This document shows positions 54,336-63,870 of a DNA stretch of 64,000 bases, one piece after another. A program made the translations under genes and the position numbers. The first letter of the stretch is position 1. Each line of letters opens with the position of its first letter. Source of the DNA: Lentzea sp. NBRC 105346 (lineage in GTDB: Bacteria; Actinomycetota; Actinomycetes; Mycobacteriales; Pseudonocardiaceae); contig NZ_BSTQ01000006.1 in assembly GCF_030269605.1 (NCBI RefSeq), positions 361,574 to 425,573 of the forward strand. Direction: 5' to 3'. The notes below the pieces were generated by a model, which had not been told where the DNA came from, made no database searches, and saw nothing but the letters and a program-made list of their open reading frames with translations.

Positions 54336-55622
54336 CTACTCCTTGGTCAGGTGGATCGTCGGGATCGCGGGCTCGCCCTTGGAGAGCTTGAGGCCCTCCC
54401 ACGGCACGCTCACCAGCGCGGCGCGCAGCCGTTCGCGGCTCTGTTCCAGGGTGGGCACGCTGTCGGTTCGCTGTCCATCGCGCACCAGGGGGATCTGCAG
54501 CAGCCGGTCGTACTCGCCGAGCTCCGGCTGTTCGTCCGCCTGGTAGACGACCTCCTCCAGCGCGGTGCCGGTGTCCTTGTGCCTGCGCAGCGCGCCCTTC
54601 CAGCCGCCGCGGGACTCCTTGTGCGAACTGCGCTTCTCGACCGGACGACCGTCCACTTCGACCAGTTTGTAGACCATGCCCGCGGTCGGGGCGCCGGAAC
54701 CCGTGACGACCGAGGTGCCCACGCCGTACGCGTCGACGGGTTCGGCGCGCAGCGCGGCGATCGAGTACTCGTCGAGGTCGCCGGACACCACGATGCGGGT
54801 GTTCTTGGCGCCCAGCGAGTCCAGCTGTTCGCGGGCCTGCCTCGCCATCACCCCGAGGTCGCCGGAGTCGATCCGCACGGCGCCCAGCTCCGGTCCGGCG
54901 ATGCGGACCGCGCGATTGATGCCCTCGGTGATGTCGTATGTGTCGACGAGCAACGTCGTGCCGACGCCGAGCGAGTCGATCTGGCTGCGGAACGCCTCTT
55001 CCTCGTTGTCGTGCAGCAACGTGAACGCGTGCGCGCACGTGCCCGCGGTCGGGATGCCGTGGCGGCGGCCCGCCTCCAGGTTGGACGTCGCGGTGAAACC
55101 GGCCAGGTAGGCGGCCCGTGCGCACGCGACCGCGGCCTCCTCGTGCGCACGCCTGGTGCCCATCTCGATCATGCGGCGGCCGTTCGCGGCGCTGACCATG
55201 CGCGCGGCGGCCGACGCGATGGCGCTGTCGTGGTTGAGGATCGACAGGGCCAGCGTCTCCAGGACCACACCCTCGGCGAACGAGGACCGGACCGTCAGGA
55301 TCGGCGAACCGGGAAAGTAGAGCTCACCTTCCGGGTATCCGTCGATGTGCCCGGAGAATTGATAGTTCGCGAGCCACTCGAGTGCGGCGTCGTCCACGAC
55401 CTTGTTCGCCCTGAGCTGCTCGATCTCGGCGTCGCCGAAACGGAAGTCGGCGATGGCGTCGAGCAGCCTGGTCACACCGGCGACCACGCCGTATCGTCGG
55501 CCGTCGGGCAGCCGACGGGCGAACACCTCGAACACACAGGGGCGATCGCCGGTTCCGTCCCGCAGCGCGGCGGCGAGCATGGTCAGCTCGTAGTGGTCGG
55601 TGAGCAACGCCGTGGAGGTCAT
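54336..55622 (-). CDS. pncB: nicotinate phosphoribosyltransferase
   Basis: A 428-residue enzyme that makes nicotinate mononucleotide. It shows the N-terminal [18 protein letters not shown], the conserved [12 protein letters not shown] with the catalytic His region, VRIDSGDLG and [14 protein letters not shown]. The ATG at 55622 starts [13 protein letters not shown]; the longer frame is not conserved. There is no ribosome-binding site; the transcript may be leaderless. It is divergent from clpS, as in mycobacteria (Rv1330c/Rv1331). Confidence 0.96.
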   Translation of the reverse strand: MTSTALLTDHYELTMLAAALRDGTGDRPCVFEVFARRLPDGRRYGVVAGVTRLLDAIADFRFGDAEIEQLRANKVVDDAALEWLANYQFSGHIDGYPEGELYFPGSPILTVRSSFAEGVVLETLALSILNHDSAIASAAARMVSAANGRRMIEMGTRRAHEEAAVACARAAYLAGFTATSNLEAGRRHGIPTAGTCAHAFTLLHDNEEEAFRSQIDSLGVGTTLLVDTYDITEGINRAVRIAGPELGAVRIDSGDLGVMARQAREQLDSLGAKNTRIVVSGDLDEYSIAALRAEPVDAYGVGTSVVTGSGAPTAGMVYKLVEVDGRPVEKRSSHKESRGGWKGALRRHKDTGTALEEVVYQADEQPELGEYDRLLQIPLVRDGQRTDSVPTLEQSRERLRAALVSVPWEGLKLSKGEPAIPTIHLTKE

Positions 55623-55701
55623 GAGGGTGAAGCCTAGGGTTCTGCGGCTTTTCGGTGCAGGCGGTCTACGCGAGTGCGGCGAACATGACACCATTGGCGG
55701 T

Positions 55702-56001
55702 ATGACCACGCCCGTCGAGCATGAGCGGACGCAGGTTGAACCGACCGGCGCGGAGACCGCGGCCGAGGACCGGCCATGGCAGACCGTGGTCTGGAACGAC
55801 CCGGTGAACCTGATGTCCTACGTGACGTACGTGTTCCAGAAGCTGTTCGGGTTCAGCAGAGACCGGGCCACAAAGCTGATGCTGGATGTGCACCACAAGG
55901 GCAAGGCGATCGTGACGTCCGGAACCAAGGACAAGGTCGAGGCCGACGTGGCGAAACTGCACGCCGCCGGCCTCTGGGCGACCATGCAGAAGTCCTCGTG
56001 A
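55702..56001 (+). CDS. clpS: ATP-dependent Clp protease adaptor
   Basis: A 99-residue adaptor that brings N-degron proteins to ClpC/ClpA. The core [31 protein letters not shown] and the acidic N-terminus fit. The ATG at 55702 begins after a 102-base non-homologous frame. The next gene overlaps its stop by 4 bases. Confidence 0.95.
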   Translation: MTTPVEHERTQVEPTGAETAAEDRPWQTVVWNDPVNLMSYVTYVFQKLFGFSRDRATKLMLDVHHKGKAIVTSGTKDKVEADVAKLHAAGLWATMQKSS

Positions 56002-56555
56002 GGCGCTGGATCCGCGACGGCGACCAGGTCGTCGGTCGCCTCGACCGCCAGGAGGCGGCGGTGGTCCGCGGTCTCGTCAGCCAGATCCAGGACATGCTGC
56101 TGGCACGGGCCGAAGAGGCGCCGCAGGACGAGCTCGCCGAGCTCACCGGCATCCGCACCGGCCCGTCGACCGCGCCGGACGACCCGATCCTGGGCCGCCT
56201 GCTGCCGGACTTCCACCGGCTCGATCCGGACGCGCCGGATCCCGCGGAGGTCGACTCGGCCGCCGCGCTGCGCTCGTTGCACGAACCTGAGTTGCTCGAC
56301 GCCAAGACCGGCGCGGCCGAGGTCGTGCTGTCGACCTGCGCGCCCGACGGCGGCGAGATCCGGCTGCGGATCGACCAGGCCGAGGCGTGGCTGTCGTCGT
56401 TGAACGACGTGCGGCTCGCGTTGGGGACAGCGCTGGACGTCACCGAGGACATGCCCGAAGAGCTGCCGCCCGAGGACCCGCGGTCGCCGCACCTCGGCGT
56501 CTACCACTGGCTGACCTGGGTGCAGGACACCCTGGTCGACGCCATGATGCAGTAG
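55998..56555 (+). CDS. DUF2017 protein
   Basis: A 185-residue protein of the DUF2017 family, always next to clpS in actinobacteria (Rv1332 in M. tuberculosis). It is helical and acidic; the sequence [19 protein letters not shown] marks the end. It starts at GTG 55998, overlapping clpS. It may be a regulator of ClpS function, but this is unproven. Confidence 0.9.
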   Translation: MRRWIRDGDQVVGRLDRQEAAVVRGLVSQIQDMLLARAEEAPQDELAELTGIRTGPSTAPDDPILGRLLPDFHRLDPDAPDPAEVDSAAALRSLHEPELLDAKTGAAEVVLSTCAPDGGEIRLRIDQAEAWLSSLNDVRLALGTALDVTEDMPEELPPEDPRSPHLGVYHWLTWVQDTLVDAMMQ

Positions 56556-57469
56556 TGATCACCGAAGTTCCCGGTGTCCTCGTGGGGCACTCGCACCGGT
56601 TGACCGAAGGTTGGGCCACCGGGACGACCGTGGTGCTCGTTCCGGGTGGTGCCGTCGGGGCCGTCGACTCGCGCGGTGGTGCGCCGGGGACGCGGGAGAC
56701 CGATCTGCTGGAGCCGTCCAACCTGGTGTCGTCCGTGCACGCCGTGTGTCTGAGTGGCGGCAGCGCGTATGGGCTGGCGGCCGCGGACGGTGTGATGCGG
56801 TGGCTCTCCGAGCGGAACATCGGGTTTCCCGTGGGGCCGCAGCCGCATCAGGTCGTGCCGATCGTGCCCGCCGCGGTGCTGTTCGACCTCGACATGTCGT
56901 CGTGGGGCAACTGGCCCGACGCATCATTCGGTTACTCCGCTTGCGCTTCCGCCGCCGCGTCGTTCGAGCTGGGCACTGTCGGCGCGGGTACCGGTGCGCG
57001 GACCGGGTCGTTGAAGGGCGGTGTCGGGTCCGCCTCGGTCCGGGTTGGACAGCACGTCGTGGGTGCGCTGGCGGCCGTGAACGCCGTTGGTGAAGCGGTG
57101 GATCGGGCTACCGGCCTGCCGTGGTTGCCGTCGCTGGGGACGTCTCCGGTCGAGCTGCCGCCGTTCGTGGGATCGCGGTTGAACACCACGATCGGTGTGG
57201 TGGCGACGAATGCCGCACTGTCCAAAGCGGAGTGCCGGCGGCTGGCCATGGCGGCGCACGACGGGCTCGCACGAGCGGTGCGGCCCGCGCACTCGATGTT
57301 CGACGGCGACACGGTGTTCGCGTTGGCCACCGGGGAGGTGCCGGTGTCGTCGCCGTTCGAGCTCGACGCGTTGTGCACGGCGGCCGCGGAGGTTTTCGCG
57401 GAATCCATTGTTTCGGGTATATCCGAAGCGTCGACAGTTGCTGACGTAAAGGCTTTTCGCGACCTCTGA
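56555..57469 (+). CDS. P1-family (DmpA/ArgJ-like) peptidase
   Basis: A 304-residue self-cleaving aminopeptidase of family P1 (Rv1333-like). The cleavage site and nucleophile lie in SRLNTTIGVVATNA; other motifs are VCLSGGSAYGLAAADGV and SLKGGVGSASV. It starts at GTG 56555, one base into the DUF2017 stop. The 18-bp palindrome (57411-57428) lies in its last codons. Confidence 0.9.
   Translation: MITEVPGVLVGHSHRLTEGWATGTTVVLVPGGAVGAVDSRGGAPGTRETDLLEPSNLVSSVHAVCLSGGSAYGLAAADGVMRWLSERNIGFPVGPQPHQVVPIVPAAVLFDLDMSSWGNWPDASFGYSACASAAASFELGTVGAGTGARTGSLKGGVGSASVRVGQHVVGALAAVNAVGEAVDRATGLPWLPSLGTSPVELPPFVGSRLNTTIGVVATNAALSKAECRRLAMAAHDGLARAVRPAHSMFDGDTVFALATGEVPVSSPFELDALCTAAAEVFAESIVSGISEASTVADVKAFRDL
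57411..57428. promoter_or_regulatory. 18-bp near-palindrome ahead of module 1
   Basis: TTTCGGGTATATCCGAAG, identical to 59705-59722. It is 122 bp before the GTG of the first WxG module and lies inside the peptidase gene. It is probably a shared operator. Confidence 0.6.
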
Positions 57470-57532
57470 GATTTCTCCTTCATCGCGTGTTGCCGGTCGT
57501 TACCGTGACCGTGAACCGGCGAAGGAGGAAAT

Positions 57533-57838
57533 GTGGGGGACCAGTTCTCGGTCCAGCTGGACCAGCTCGACGACCTCGCGAACAAGCGGTTGCCCGGAAT
57601 CGGCCACTGCCTGTCCGAGGTGTTGTCGAACCTCAACCGCGCCATCGACGAGTCGTACGGCGCGTTCGTCGCCGCGGGCGCGAGTGCGCAGCTGTTCGAG
57701 GAGACGAAGAACGAGTGGGATCCCACGGCGGACTTCCTGCAGCAGGTGTTGCAGGACAACGTGGAGAACCTCGACCTCGCCTCGAAGGCGCTCAAGGAGA
57801 TCGCGCATCGCTACCGGCAGGCGGACGGTCAGGCATGA
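57533..57838 (+). CDS. EspC-like T7SS-associated small protein (module 1)
   Basis: A 101-residue helical protein, paralog of the gene at 59807 (both start MGD-x-F-x-V-Q-x-x-x-L-D and end ...RYR-x-ADGQ). It resembles EspC/T7SS_ESX_EspC-type small secretion partners. There is no W-x-G motif in it. It starts with GTG and has AAGGAGG upstream. It is coupled to the next gene by a 4-base overlap. Confidence 0.75.
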   Translation: MGDQFSVQLDQLDDLANKRLPGIGHCLSEVLSNLNRAIDESYGAFVAAGASAQLFEETKNEWDPTADFLQQVLQDNVENLDLASKALKEIAHRYRQADGQA

Positions 57839-58791
57839 GCACTTACGAGGAGTGGTGCCGCAACCTGGACTCGCAGTCGGGCAACCTCATCCGCCTGGCG
57901 TACGAGAACGACGACATCACCGGTGGCGCATGGGCGAAGATGCTGGAAGACGGCATCAGGCCGATCTTCGAGCACTTCAAGTGCGGTGACCCGGACCGCG
58001 TCGACTCGATGATCTCCTATCTCACCGAGGCGAAGTACGTGCTGGGCAAGGACCTGCGCGAACACCTCGGCGGCGCGCAGCTCGACATGGACGGCTGGCA
58101 CGGCGGGGCGGCCGACGACTTCCGTACGTGGCTGCTGAAGCTCGAAGACGCGATCAACCTGCTCGCGGACTGCATCGACGCGTTGATGCTGATCCTGAGG
58201 TCGTACAAGGCCATCGTGCTCGCGATGCGCAGCGACGTGCTGCAGCTGGTCAGCACGACGCTGAAAGGGATCGAGGAGGCCGAGGCGAGCGACTGGAAGA
58301 TCGCGCTCGCAGTGGTCGGCGCCGTCGCGGGCGTGGTCGCCGCGCTGCCCACGGGCGGGGCCAGTCTCTCGGTCACGGCGGTGGCAGCCTCCATGGTCGC
58401 CGGCGCGGCCGGTGTCGCCAACGAGATGATGGACGCGGACAGCGAGAACGGCGTCATCCAGGAGATGATCAAGATCGGCTGGAGCATGATCGGCAAGATC
58501 AACGGTGAGAGCGGGCGGATCCAGGTCGGTCTGATCGAGCTGTCCGGCTACGTCACCGGTGGCAAACTCGCCGAGGTGCGGCCCGACCGTCCGGTGGTCA
58601 TCACCGCGCCGTCGTTCGACCCCGGCTCGTTCGGGATGACCGACGAGGCACAGGGCAAGCACAAGCGGCGGCCGACCGACACGACCGACCTCGTCCCCGA
58701 ACCCAAGCGGCACGAGGACGGCCCGTACGACAAGGCCGGCGGCGTCATCGCCGAGGAGTACGACCAGTACGAGGAACAGGGGCCGGCATGA
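57835..58791 (+). CDS. WxG-type T7SS substrate-like protein (module 1)
   Basis: A 318-residue protein. The N-terminal helical part has Trp88-His-Gly90 (DMDGWHGGAADDF), the WxG turn. A hydrophobic region (about 158-200: VVGAVAGVVAALPTGGASL and beyond) follows, then a conserved YVTGGKLAEVRPDRP and a proline/charge-rich tail. It is a paralog of the protein encoded at 60112 and is probably secreted or membrane-inserted by an ESX system outside the window. Confidence 0.8.
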   Translation: MSTYEEWCRNLDSQSGNLIRLAYENDDITGGAWAKMLEDGIRPIFEHFKCGDPDRVDSMISYLTEAKYVLGKDLREHLGGAQLDMDGWHGGAADDFRTWLLKLEDAINLLADCIDALMLILRSYKAIVLAMRSDVLQLVSTTLKGIEEAEASDWKIALAVVGAVAGVVAALPTGGASLSVTAVAASMVAGAAGVANEMMDADSENGVIQEMIKIGWSMIGKINGESGRIQVGLIELSGYVTGGKLAEVRPDRPVVITAPSFDPGSFGMTDEAQGKHKRRPTDTTDLVPEPKRHEDGPYDKAGGVIAEEYDQYEEQGPA

Positions 58792-59246
58792 ACACCGCAG
58801 AGCTCAACGCGCGTGCGGCACAACTCAGTGAGCAGGCCGCGCACCTCTACTCCCGCGCGCGCCGGCGCAACGAAACCCTGCAGGCGGCAAAGGCGCAGGC
58901 CGTCGCGGCGACCGGCGAAGCGTCCTCTTCGGACGGTGCCGTGCGGGCTACCGTCGATGCGGGCGGGATGTTGACGGGACTGGTTCTCGGCCCGGCGGTT
59001 TCCGAGCTGAACCCTCGTCAGCTGGCGGCTCTCGTCGTGCAGGTGACGCAGCAGGCCGCCGCCTCGGCTCGGGCGGCCGTGCGTTCGGTGTACACGCCGT
59101 TGCAGGACGAAGGGGTGGTCCGCGAGGCGCCGGTGCTGCTGCCCGAGGTCGCGCCCGCGCCGGTTCAGGCTCCGCCGGTGCGTCGTCGCCCGGAGGTTTC
59201 GGATGACGACTTCGGTGGTCCGGTGATGAAGGAACAGGGTTGGTGA
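58788..59246 (+). CDS. YbaB/EbfC-like (EspL-like) protein (module 1)
   Basis: A 152-residue YbaB-like protein: helices at both ends of the fold, TGEASSSDGAVRATVDAGGM, LGPAVSELNPRQLAALVV. In mycobacteria EspL is YbaB-like and stabilises ESX-1 substrates. The tail ends DDDFGGPVMKEQGW, the same as in module 2, so the tail matters. It overlaps the WxG gene by 4 bases. Confidence 0.85.
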   Translation: MNTAELNARAAQLSEQAAHLYSRARRRNETLQAAKAQAVAATGEASSSDGAVRATVDAGGMLTGLVLGPAVSELNPRQLAALVVQVTQQAAASARAAVRSVYTPLQDEGVVREAPVLLPEVAPAPVQAPPVRRRPEVSDDDFGGPVMKEQGW

Positions 59247-59272
59247 CTCTTCTCCTCGGGTAGCCGACCGGC

Positions 59273-59701
59273 ATGACTGATGTGCGTGTGCTCGACCGGG
59301 CGGCGGGCGTCGTGTCGGAGCTCGTGCCGTCCGCGTTGCGTCGTCGTGCGGCGCGTGGCGGGCAGGCCGTGCTGCTGGTGCCCGCCGCGTTCTACACGTC
59401 CTCGGTGTTCGTGGTGAACCGCAAGGCGTCCCAGGTGCTGCTCGGGCTCGGGCTGGCGACCACGCCCGCCGCCGTGGCGGGCGAGCTCGCCGAATGGTCC
59501 ACTTTGGACGTTGAGCAGCGGCGCAAAGGGGTGGTGCACCTGGTCGCCTACGGGGTCGCGTCGGCTTGCTTCCTGACGGCGTTCCGGCTGCGGCTGTACG
59601 GGTTCGGGCTCACGTCCCGCATCGCCGGTCTGGCCGGGCTGGGAGTGCTCGCGGCGGACGCATACGCCACACAGGTGAATGACGTTTCGACACCTGGCTG
59701 A
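59273..59701 (+). CDS. hypothetical membrane protein between the modules
   Basis: A 142-residue protein with about four hydrophobic segments (AVLLVPAAFYTSSVFV, LLGLGLATTPAAVAG, and others), possibly related to DUF2231. It is single between the two modules, 26 bp after module 1. It may be a membrane partner of both; this is inference. The 18-bp palindrome lies 3 bp after its stop. Confidence 0.7.
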   Translation: MTDVRVLDRAAGVVSELVPSALRRRAARGGQAVLLVPAAFYTSSVFVVNRKASQVLLGLGLATTPAAVAGELAEWSTLDVEQRRKGVVHLVAYGVASACFLTAFRLRLYGFGLTSRIAGLAGLGVLAADAYATQVNDVSTPG

Positions 59702-59704
59702 TTA

Positions 59705-59722
59705 TTTCGGGTATATCCGAAG
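59705..59722. promoter_or_regulatory. 18-bp near-palindrome ahead of module 2
   Basis: TTTCGGGTATATCCGAAG, identical to 57411-57428, 102 bp before the ATG of module 2. A GTCGATAACGTG box (59767-59778) further down resembles GTCGTTACCGTG (57496-57507) ahead of module 1. Confidence 0.6.
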
Positions 59723-59806
59723 GGGTGCGCAGGTTTTTCTCGTTCTGTGGCGTCACTTTCGCGATAGTCGATAACGTGGTCCCCGGCTGATTTCTTGGGG
59801 GATCTC

Positions 59807-60115
59807 ATGGGGGACGGATTCACCGTTCAGGTCGAGAACCTGGACAAGATCGCAACAATTCTCGGCATCGAGATGGCCGGTGGGCTGGAGATGGCCCGCC
59901 GCAACCTGACCCTGGCGATGGAGGCGGAGGTCCGCGGGTTCGACACCGCCAACACCTGCGGCTATCACCTGTTCCAGTTGCTGGGCCGGGAATTCCGCGA
60001 GACCACGGACTTCATGCAGCAGGTGCTGGAGGACAACCGGGACAACCTCCAGCTCGCCGCCGCTGCCGTGCGTGAGGTCGCGAAGCGCTACCGCGAAGCG
60101 GATGGTCAGCGATGA
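59807..60115 (+). CDS. EspC-like T7SS-associated small protein (module 2)
   Basis: A 102-residue paralog of the protein at 57533: starts MGDGFTVQVENLDKIA, helical, ends KRYREADGQR; shared stretches include DFMQQVLEDNRDNLQLA (module 1 DFLQQVLQDNVENLDLA). The ATG at 59807 has GGGGGAT upstream. It is coupled to the next gene. Confidence 0.78.
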   Translation: MGDGFTVQVENLDKIATILGIEMAGGLEMARRNLTLAMEAEVRGFDTANTCGYHLFQLLGREFRETTDFMQQVLEDNRDNLQLAAAAVREVAKRYREADGQR

Positions 60116-61056
60116 GCGCCGACGACGGCTGGAAGCGCCAGATGCAGGAGGTGAGCGCCCAGTTCGCGGGCAAGCTCGACGTCGCGGCTGCGGACGATCA
60201 TCGATACAAGGAGGCGGCGCAGCTGAAGCCGCGCCTGTACTCGGCCTTCAGCGCCTTCGCATCCGGTGAGATCGAGGTCGTCAGGCAGATGGCGAGCAAC
60301 GTGAAAGGCGCGCTGGACGCCATGAAGCACGTCGTTACCAAGGACGCCAACGACGTGCGCACCCTGCTCAAGGGCTGGGAAGGGGCAGCGGCGCAGGACT
60401 TCGAGCTTTACATGAACGCCATCGAGTCGGCCGCGCAGCAGTACTCCTACTGTCTCCAGTCGCTCGACGTGATCCTGCAGGGTTCCGAGAAGCTGATTGC
60501 GGCGTTGCGGGCGGACGTGAAGGCACTCATCGAGCGGACTCAGGCGGCATACCAGGAGGCCGAGCAGAACGGGCAGAAGATCGGCCTCGCGGTGGCGATC
60601 GCGTACGTCGGCCTCATCGCGTCGGTCGGGGCCGGCACCCTCGCCGGGATGGTCGTCGCCGGACTGACCGGCTCTGGCGGTGCGACAATCGAGATGATCG
60701 GCGCTGACAGCGAGTTCGACGTTCTCAAGAGCATGGTCGAGCAGGCCGAGCAGATCATCCACAACACCGACGTCGAGCGCGCGAAGCTGGAGGTCGCGTT
60801 GCGGACGTTGTGCGACTACGTGACCGGCGGCAAGCTCGCCGCGGTGCGGCCGGAACGTCCGGGCATCGTCACCGCGCCCACCTTCGACCCCGCTGCCTTC
60901 GGCCTGCCGCCGCACCTCCAGGGCAGGCACCGTCGCCCCAAGCCCGGCGGTGAGCTGGTGGTCGAGCCGCCGGTCAAGCCGTCCGGTCCGTACGACAGCG
61001 AGGACGTCAACTCGGAGAAGAACAGGGACCGCTACGTCGAGCAGGTGCCGAAATGA
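60112..61056 (+). CDS. WxG-type T7SS substrate-like protein (module 2)
   Basis: A 314-residue paralog of the 57835 protein: WxG turn at Trp89-Glu-Gly91 (LKGWEGAAAQDF), a hydrophobic middle (about 165-195), then YVTGGKLAAVRPERPG and TFDPAAFGLPPH, and a basic/proline tail. Its layout is the same as in module 1, but identity is low in the N-terminal third. Confidence 0.8.
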   Translation: MSADDGWKRQMQEVSAQFAGKLDVAAADDHRYKEAAQLKPRLYSAFSAFASGEIEVVRQMASNVKGALDAMKHVVTKDANDVRTLLKGWEGAAAQDFELYMNAIESAAQQYSYCLQSLDVILQGSEKLIAALRADVKALIERTQAAYQEAEQNGQKIGLAVAIAYVGLIASVGAGTLAGMVVAGLTGSGGATIEMIGADSEFDVLKSMVEQAEQIIHNTDVERAKLEVALRTLCDYVTGGKLAAVRPERPGIVTAPTFDPAAFGLPPHLQGRHRRPKPGGELVVEPPVKPSGPYDSEDVNSEKNRDRYVEQVPK

Positions 61057-61517
61057 CCGACCCGGGATTCTCCGAGAGCATGGACCAGCTCGTCGCACAA
61101 GGCGCCTACCTGTTGGAACGTGCCAAGCGGCGGCACGAGGCGGTGCAGTCCACACGCGAACAGGCGTTGCGGACGACCGGCGAGGCGGCGTCGTCCGATG
61201 GGCAGGTGCGGGTGGTCGTCGACGGTGGCGGCATGGTGACGTCCCTGGTGCTCGGGCCGGGTGTACTACAGCAGAACCCGCGTCAGCTGGCCGCCGTGAT
61301 CACCGAGGTGTGCCAGCTCGCGGCTTCGCGGGCGCGGGCCGGCATCTGGCAGGCCTACACGCGGCTGGAGAACGAGGGGCTGCTCAAGCACATGCCCCTG
61401 CTGTTGCCCGAGCCCGTCGCGCCACCTCCGGCTCCCGCGCCCGTGCGGGCGCCGCGCCGGCCCGAGGTGCCCGACGACGACTTCGGCGGTCCGGTCATGA
61501 AGGAACAGGGCTGGTGA
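61053..61517 (+). CDS. YbaB/EbfC-like (EspL-like) protein (module 2)
   Basis: A 154-residue paralog of the 58788 protein: TGEAASSDGQVRVVVDGGGM, LGPGVLQQNPRQLAAVIT, and the identical end DDDFGGPVMKEQGW. It is probably the dedicated chaperone or nucleoid-type partner of the module. Confidence 0.86.
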   Translation: MTDPGFSESMDQLVAQGAYLLERAKRRHEAVQSTREQALRTTGEAASSDGQVRVVVDGGGMVTSLVLGPGVLQQNPRQLAAVITEVCQLAASRARAGIWQAYTRLENEGLLKHMPLLLPEPVAPPPAPAPVRAPRRPEVPDDDFGGPVMKEQGW

Positions 61518-61591
61518 CCCTCGTTCACCCTGCGGATATGTCGGCGTTCTCACAGACCGGGACGGTTCTCGCCAGCACGTAGGATGGACCG

Positions 61592-62011
61592 GTGCTGGTG
61601 ATTCGCCGTGACCTGGTGGACGCGATGGTGGCCCACGCCCGCCGTGACCATCCCGACGAGGCGTGCGGCGTCATCGCCGGCCCGGTGGGCACGGACCGGC
61701 CCGAGCGGTTCATCCCGATGGAGAACGCCGAGCGGTCGCCGACGTTCTACCGGTTCGACGCCGCCGAACAGCTCAAGGTGTGGCGCGAGATGGACTCGAA
61801 CGACGAGGTGCCGGTGGTCATCTACCACTCGCACACCGCGACCGAGGCCTATCCGTCGCGCACCGACGTCTCCTTCGCGGGCGAGCCGGACGCGCACTAC
61901 GTGCTGGTCTCCACGCGGGACCCGGACGTGCACGAACTGCGGTCGTACCGCATCGTCGAAGGGGTCGTGACCGAGGAGCCGGTCAAGATCATCGAGATCT
62001 CGGAGGATTAA
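61592..62011 (+). CDS. mec: CysO-cysteine peptidase (JAMM)
   Basis: A 139-residue zinc metallopeptidase of the JAMM/M67 class that releases cysteine from CysO. The metal motif is HSHTATEAYPSRTD (His79-x-His81...Ser89-x-x-Asp92), with the catalytic Glu in PDEACG (Glu23). It starts at GTG 61592 behind a TAGGAT box (61581-61586), so the transcript is nearly leaderless. It leads the mec-cysO-cysM operon as in M. tuberculosis (Rv1334-Rv1336). Confidence 0.94.
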   Translation: MLVIRRDLVDAMVAHARRDHPDEACGVIAGPVGTDRPERFIPMENAERSPTFYRFDAAEQLKVWREMDSNDEVPVVIYHSHTATEAYPSRTDVSFAGEPDAHYVLVSTRDPDVHELRSYRIVEGVVTEEPVKIIEISED

Positions 62012-62013
62012 GC

Positions 62014-63244
<1,231 letters not shown>

Positions 63245-63627
63245 TGCCGCTGGTGGGCCGGGTGGGCTCGCCGGGCTGGGCCGCCGTGGCTGGGTGGTCA
63301 CCATTGACTTGGCTCCCTGGCAGCGTCCGTGCGGTGGCCGGACTGGGCGCGAGTGCCACGGAGTCCGGCCGAACGGCCGTGCGGGCGCTCGGTGCCGTTG
63401 ACCGAGTGGGCTCGCCGGTTGGGTGACCGCGGCTGGTCGGTCACCTTGGGCGTAGCTCCGTGGTCGGCTGCGCGGCCCGCTGGAGTGGTCGTCAGGATGG
63501 CTTGGCAGCACACCGCGTCCGGTCACGCGATGCGTCGGCCGCTGCCTGGCCCCTGCTCGACGGCGCTATTCAGTTGTGAAATCAGTCGAACAGCCTCACC
63601 TCCTCCCGCATCGGTGACGGATCACGA
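63245..63627. other. 383-bp gap with a doubled sequence
   Basis: There is no credible gene. Two related blocks start at about 63262 and 63407 (GTGGGCTCGCCGG, then GCTGGGTGGTCACC / GCTGGTCGGTCACC, then GGCTCCCTGG / AGCTCCGTGG), about 145 bp apart. In mycobacteria a rhomboid gene follows cysM; none is seen here, so this may be the relic of a deletion. Confidence 0.5.
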
Positions 63628-63840
63628 TCAGCAGCGGCACACGCCACTCTCGGCGATAGCCATCCCGCACGCGTCGCAGTACTTCGGCGGCGGCAACTCC
63701 ACCCGTGGCGGAGGCACGATGGGCCGCCACGCGAGAGTCTCTGAGAGGTCCAGCGCGTCGACACAGTCTCGGAAGTTCGTTCCGGGGTTGTCCTTCAGCC
63801 AGCGCCGCATGGCGGCGAAGTCATGCTTCGTCAGGTTCAT
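63628..63840 (-). CDS. small Cys4 zinc-ribbon-like protein
   Basis: A 70-residue protein with a helical N-terminus (MNLTKHDFAAMRRWLKDNPG), a proline-rich linker and a C-terminal CDACGMAIAESGVCRC that can bind zinc with four Cys. No family is known to me. The -10 box TACAAC lies 6 bases before the ATG, so the mRNA is leaderless and needs no ribosome-binding site. A PafBC-type promoter suggests induction by DNA damage. Confidence 0.65.
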   Translation of the reverse strand: MNLTKHDFAAMRRWLKDNPGTNFRDCVDALDLSETLAWRPIVPPPRVELPPPKYCDACGMAIAESGVCRC

Positions 63841-63846
63841 GACCCC

Positions 63847-63869
63847 GTTGTACCGCCGGGGTCTGACAA
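63847..63869 (-). promoter_or_regulatory. PafBC-type leaderless promoter
   Basis: On the minus strand: TTGTCAGAC, 8 bases, TACAAC, 6 bases, ATG. The first box is identical to that at 35821. It overlaps no other gene but starts 2 bp from the stop of the SMP-30-like gene. Confidence 0.55.
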
Positions 63870-63870
63870 T

